Positions 62,717 through 64,000 of a stretch of 64,000 nt of DNA are shown here, piece after piece. The notes under the pieces are model-generated. The model did not search any database and was not told the origin of the DNA. It saw nothing but the letters and a program-made list of their open reading frames with translations. Both the position numbers and the translations under genes were made by a program. Positions within the stretch are counted from its first letter, which is position 1. Each line of letters opens with the position of its first letter. This DNA is from JABDIY01 sp963751955 (GTDB lineage Bacteria; Actinomycetota; Acidimicrobiia; Acidimicrobiales; SZUA-35). The stretch is from positions 248,001 through 312,000 of the forward strand of contig CAVVWM010000003.1 of assembly GCA_963751955.1 (NCBI GenBank), given 5' to 3'.

Positions 62717-64000
62717 CAGGCGGCGTCATCGGTCTCGGAATCACCGGGATCAGCGATCTGGTTGGCGTCAGGAACCGGCTCTACACCGCTGCTCACCTGA
62801 GACACCGTGACAAGATCGCGGAAGAGAGCATCCGCTGCTTGGCGCGCTGGCGCGTTGGGTGAGCGGTACCGGCGCCAGGACCGCTATCTGGGTGATCAGA
62901 TCGAGAACCTGTTTGATGGTTCGAACGAAGTCACCCGGTGTTGTTTCGCTCTGGGTCAGCACCGGATCAAGGTCGACTCCCAATGCCCACTGGTAGGCCA
63001 CGTTCATGAAACCGGGATCTGGCTGTTTGGTCTCAGGCAGGTTCGCATGCCGTTCCTCTCGAGCCAAGTAACGATGCAACCTCTCCACTGCCTTGAAACG
63101 GCGGCGGAGTTCGCTGGTCGGAAAGGTAGTGCTCGAGTTGGAGCGGTCCGAACGCGCACTTCTCCCTCGGACAACGGGAGCTTTGGATCCTCGGCTACGG
63201 TCCTCGTAGCCAAAGACCGACGCCAGCGCAGCCACTTCTGGAACCGACAGGCCGTCGAACACCCCATCCTCGAGCGACTCGACAATCAACAAGTCCGCTT
63301 CGTGATAGGTGCTGGCGAGCCTCCGACCCGAGCTCGTGAGCGTCCAGTCCTCAACGTGACCTCTGGAACGTAGGACCGAAAGAACCGAATCGAACTGTCG
63401 AGCCAGCGAGTCGGTGTCGGCCACCACCGAACCACGCAACCGATCGGCGTCTTTTTCCAGCCGTTCCAGCCGCTTGAGTGCCTTGATGGCCGGTCGCGGT
63501 ATCGAATCCCAATCCAGGCGAGCCTGTGCAGTAGTGGAGTCGGGGTTGGGGCGGCGCCGACGCTTGGGGCTCACGAGACGGGCGCGGGAAAGGTCCTGGC
63601 TGATCTCGTAGATGAACGTCACGCTGTTGGGCAGGTAGGGCTGGGGAACGTCAAAGGAGCCAATGACGACTGGAACCTGATCCAAGGCCTGTCCGTTCAG
63701 TTCGTAGGTCTCTGCGTCGACGTCGACCCCAACCACCTTCACCCGGTTGCCTTTGCGGTAGGCAACCGACACAACTGCCAGATGAGGAGGCAGACCGGGA
63801 CCGTCGACTTCAATGATCTGTCCAGGTTTCAACTGGCTGAGTGCGAAGCTCAGATCGTCGGTCGGAGCATCGTCGTTCTCGCGGGTCGTCACCTCGCGCA
63901 CGACGGCCCGCACTTCCTCCAGCGGTCCGAACTCAGATTCGATCTTCCTCACCACGTCGTCGCGCCGATTCAGCAAACGCTCGAGCTCGTGTTCGGAGCG
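62716..64000 (-). CDS. C-terminal part of HelY/Ski2-like RNA helicase, frameshift near its end; 5' end outside window
   Basis: The fragment is open from the window edge. 'RRDDVVRKIESEFGPLEEVR' and 'FALSQLKPGQIIEVDGPGLP' belong to the middle, and 'RRLASTYHEADLLIVESLED' with 'FDGLSVPEVAALASVFGYED' and 'DPGFMNVAYQWALGVDLDPV' with 'GDFVRTIKQVLDLITQIAVL' form the DSHCT domain of HelY-type helicases. In the zero frame the end ('RASAPSSGCSLP...') looks wrong. A one-base change near 62845 instead gives 'ARQAADALFRDLVTVSQ' and 'SSGVEPVPDANQIADP', ending at TGA 62716-62718 and overlapping the next ATG as TGATG. The corrected end is therefore well supported. HelY is thought to unwind RNA with a degradosome. 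Confidence 0.75.

Noticed and set aside
1..64000. tRNA, rRNA, IS elements and riboswitches
   Set aside because: Reading both strands showed no cloverleaf with T-loop consensus outside coding DNA, no rRNA-like segment, no transposase and no recognisable riboswitch core; faint candidates such as GGTTCGAACC near 26635 are inside the M20 gene.

Overview
The window looks like a chromosomal segment of a moderately high-GC (about 60% by eye) actinobacterium, most probably class Acidimicrobiia (Ilumatobacter/Microtrichales-like). The evidence is a DUF4193 acidic protein, a HelY-type helicase, an F420-type LLM oxidoreductase, DUF4214 secreted proteins, SufU-type Fe-S assembly, a double-length ThyX and actinobacterial-style leaderless or GTG starts. 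The taxonomic call is inference. I saw no rRNA, tRNA, CRISPR array, IS element or prophage. Genes are tightly packed: several operon junctions overlap by ATGA, GTGA or TGATG, and several convergent pairs overlap at their stop codons.

Layout. 0-4.3 kb: end of a PIN toxin-like gene, a DUF4214/M15 peptidase, an SDR, a D-arginine-dehydrogenase-like flavoprotein and homoserine kinase. 4.3-6.9 kb: a SipW-type signal peptidase fused to a LamG-like region, next to a TasA-like substrate. 7-9 kb: acetoacetyl-CoA synthetase. 9-16.1 kb: a sugar-uptake locus (DeoR-type repressor, divergent binding protein and two permeases, GH36 alpha-galactosidase), with a peroxiredoxin remnant upstream of the galactosidase. 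16.5-19.7 kb: an HMG-CoA lyase-like protein, an Fe-S photolyase and an SDR. 19.7-22.2 kb: a GC-richer block with a DsbA-family gene and an acyl-CoA synthetase that together carry about ten frameshifts. 22.2-28.4 kb: a complete arginine succinyltransferase (AST) operon, astC-M20 peptidase-astA-astD-astB, in which an M20 hydrolase sits where AstE would be expected. 28.5-30.5 kb: methyltransferase, RNase Z and a small unknown protein. 30.5-33.1 kb: an ECF transporter whose presumed S component is fused to an ATPase.

33-38.8 kb: LLM oxidoreductase, biotinyl-carboxyltransferase fusion, HAD, metallo-hydrolase and MFS genes. 38.8-41.4 kb: sufC-sufS-sufU behind a strong inverted repeat. 41.4-49.2 kb: small DNA-binding-like protein, pterin dehydratase, hydrolase, cupin, MFS, threonine aldolase, AAA ATPase and GlnRS. 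49.2-54.6 kb: TIMP-like secreted protein, HyuA, DUF4214 secreted protein and a 57-residue zinc-ribbon gene. 54.7-64 kb: a basic RG-rich protein with a -1 frameshift at A_AAG_GGG, a 101/102-bp tandem array, GNAT, DUF4193 and LysM transglycosylase genes, a 156-bp tandem array, a tandem ThyX, a DAGK-like protein and the 3' part of a HelY helicase.

The most interesting items are the AST operon with its substituted last enzyme, the signal peptidase that carries what looks like its own internal substrate signal, the split-motif ThyX, the two related intergenic repeat arrays, and the frameshift at a slippery heptamer.
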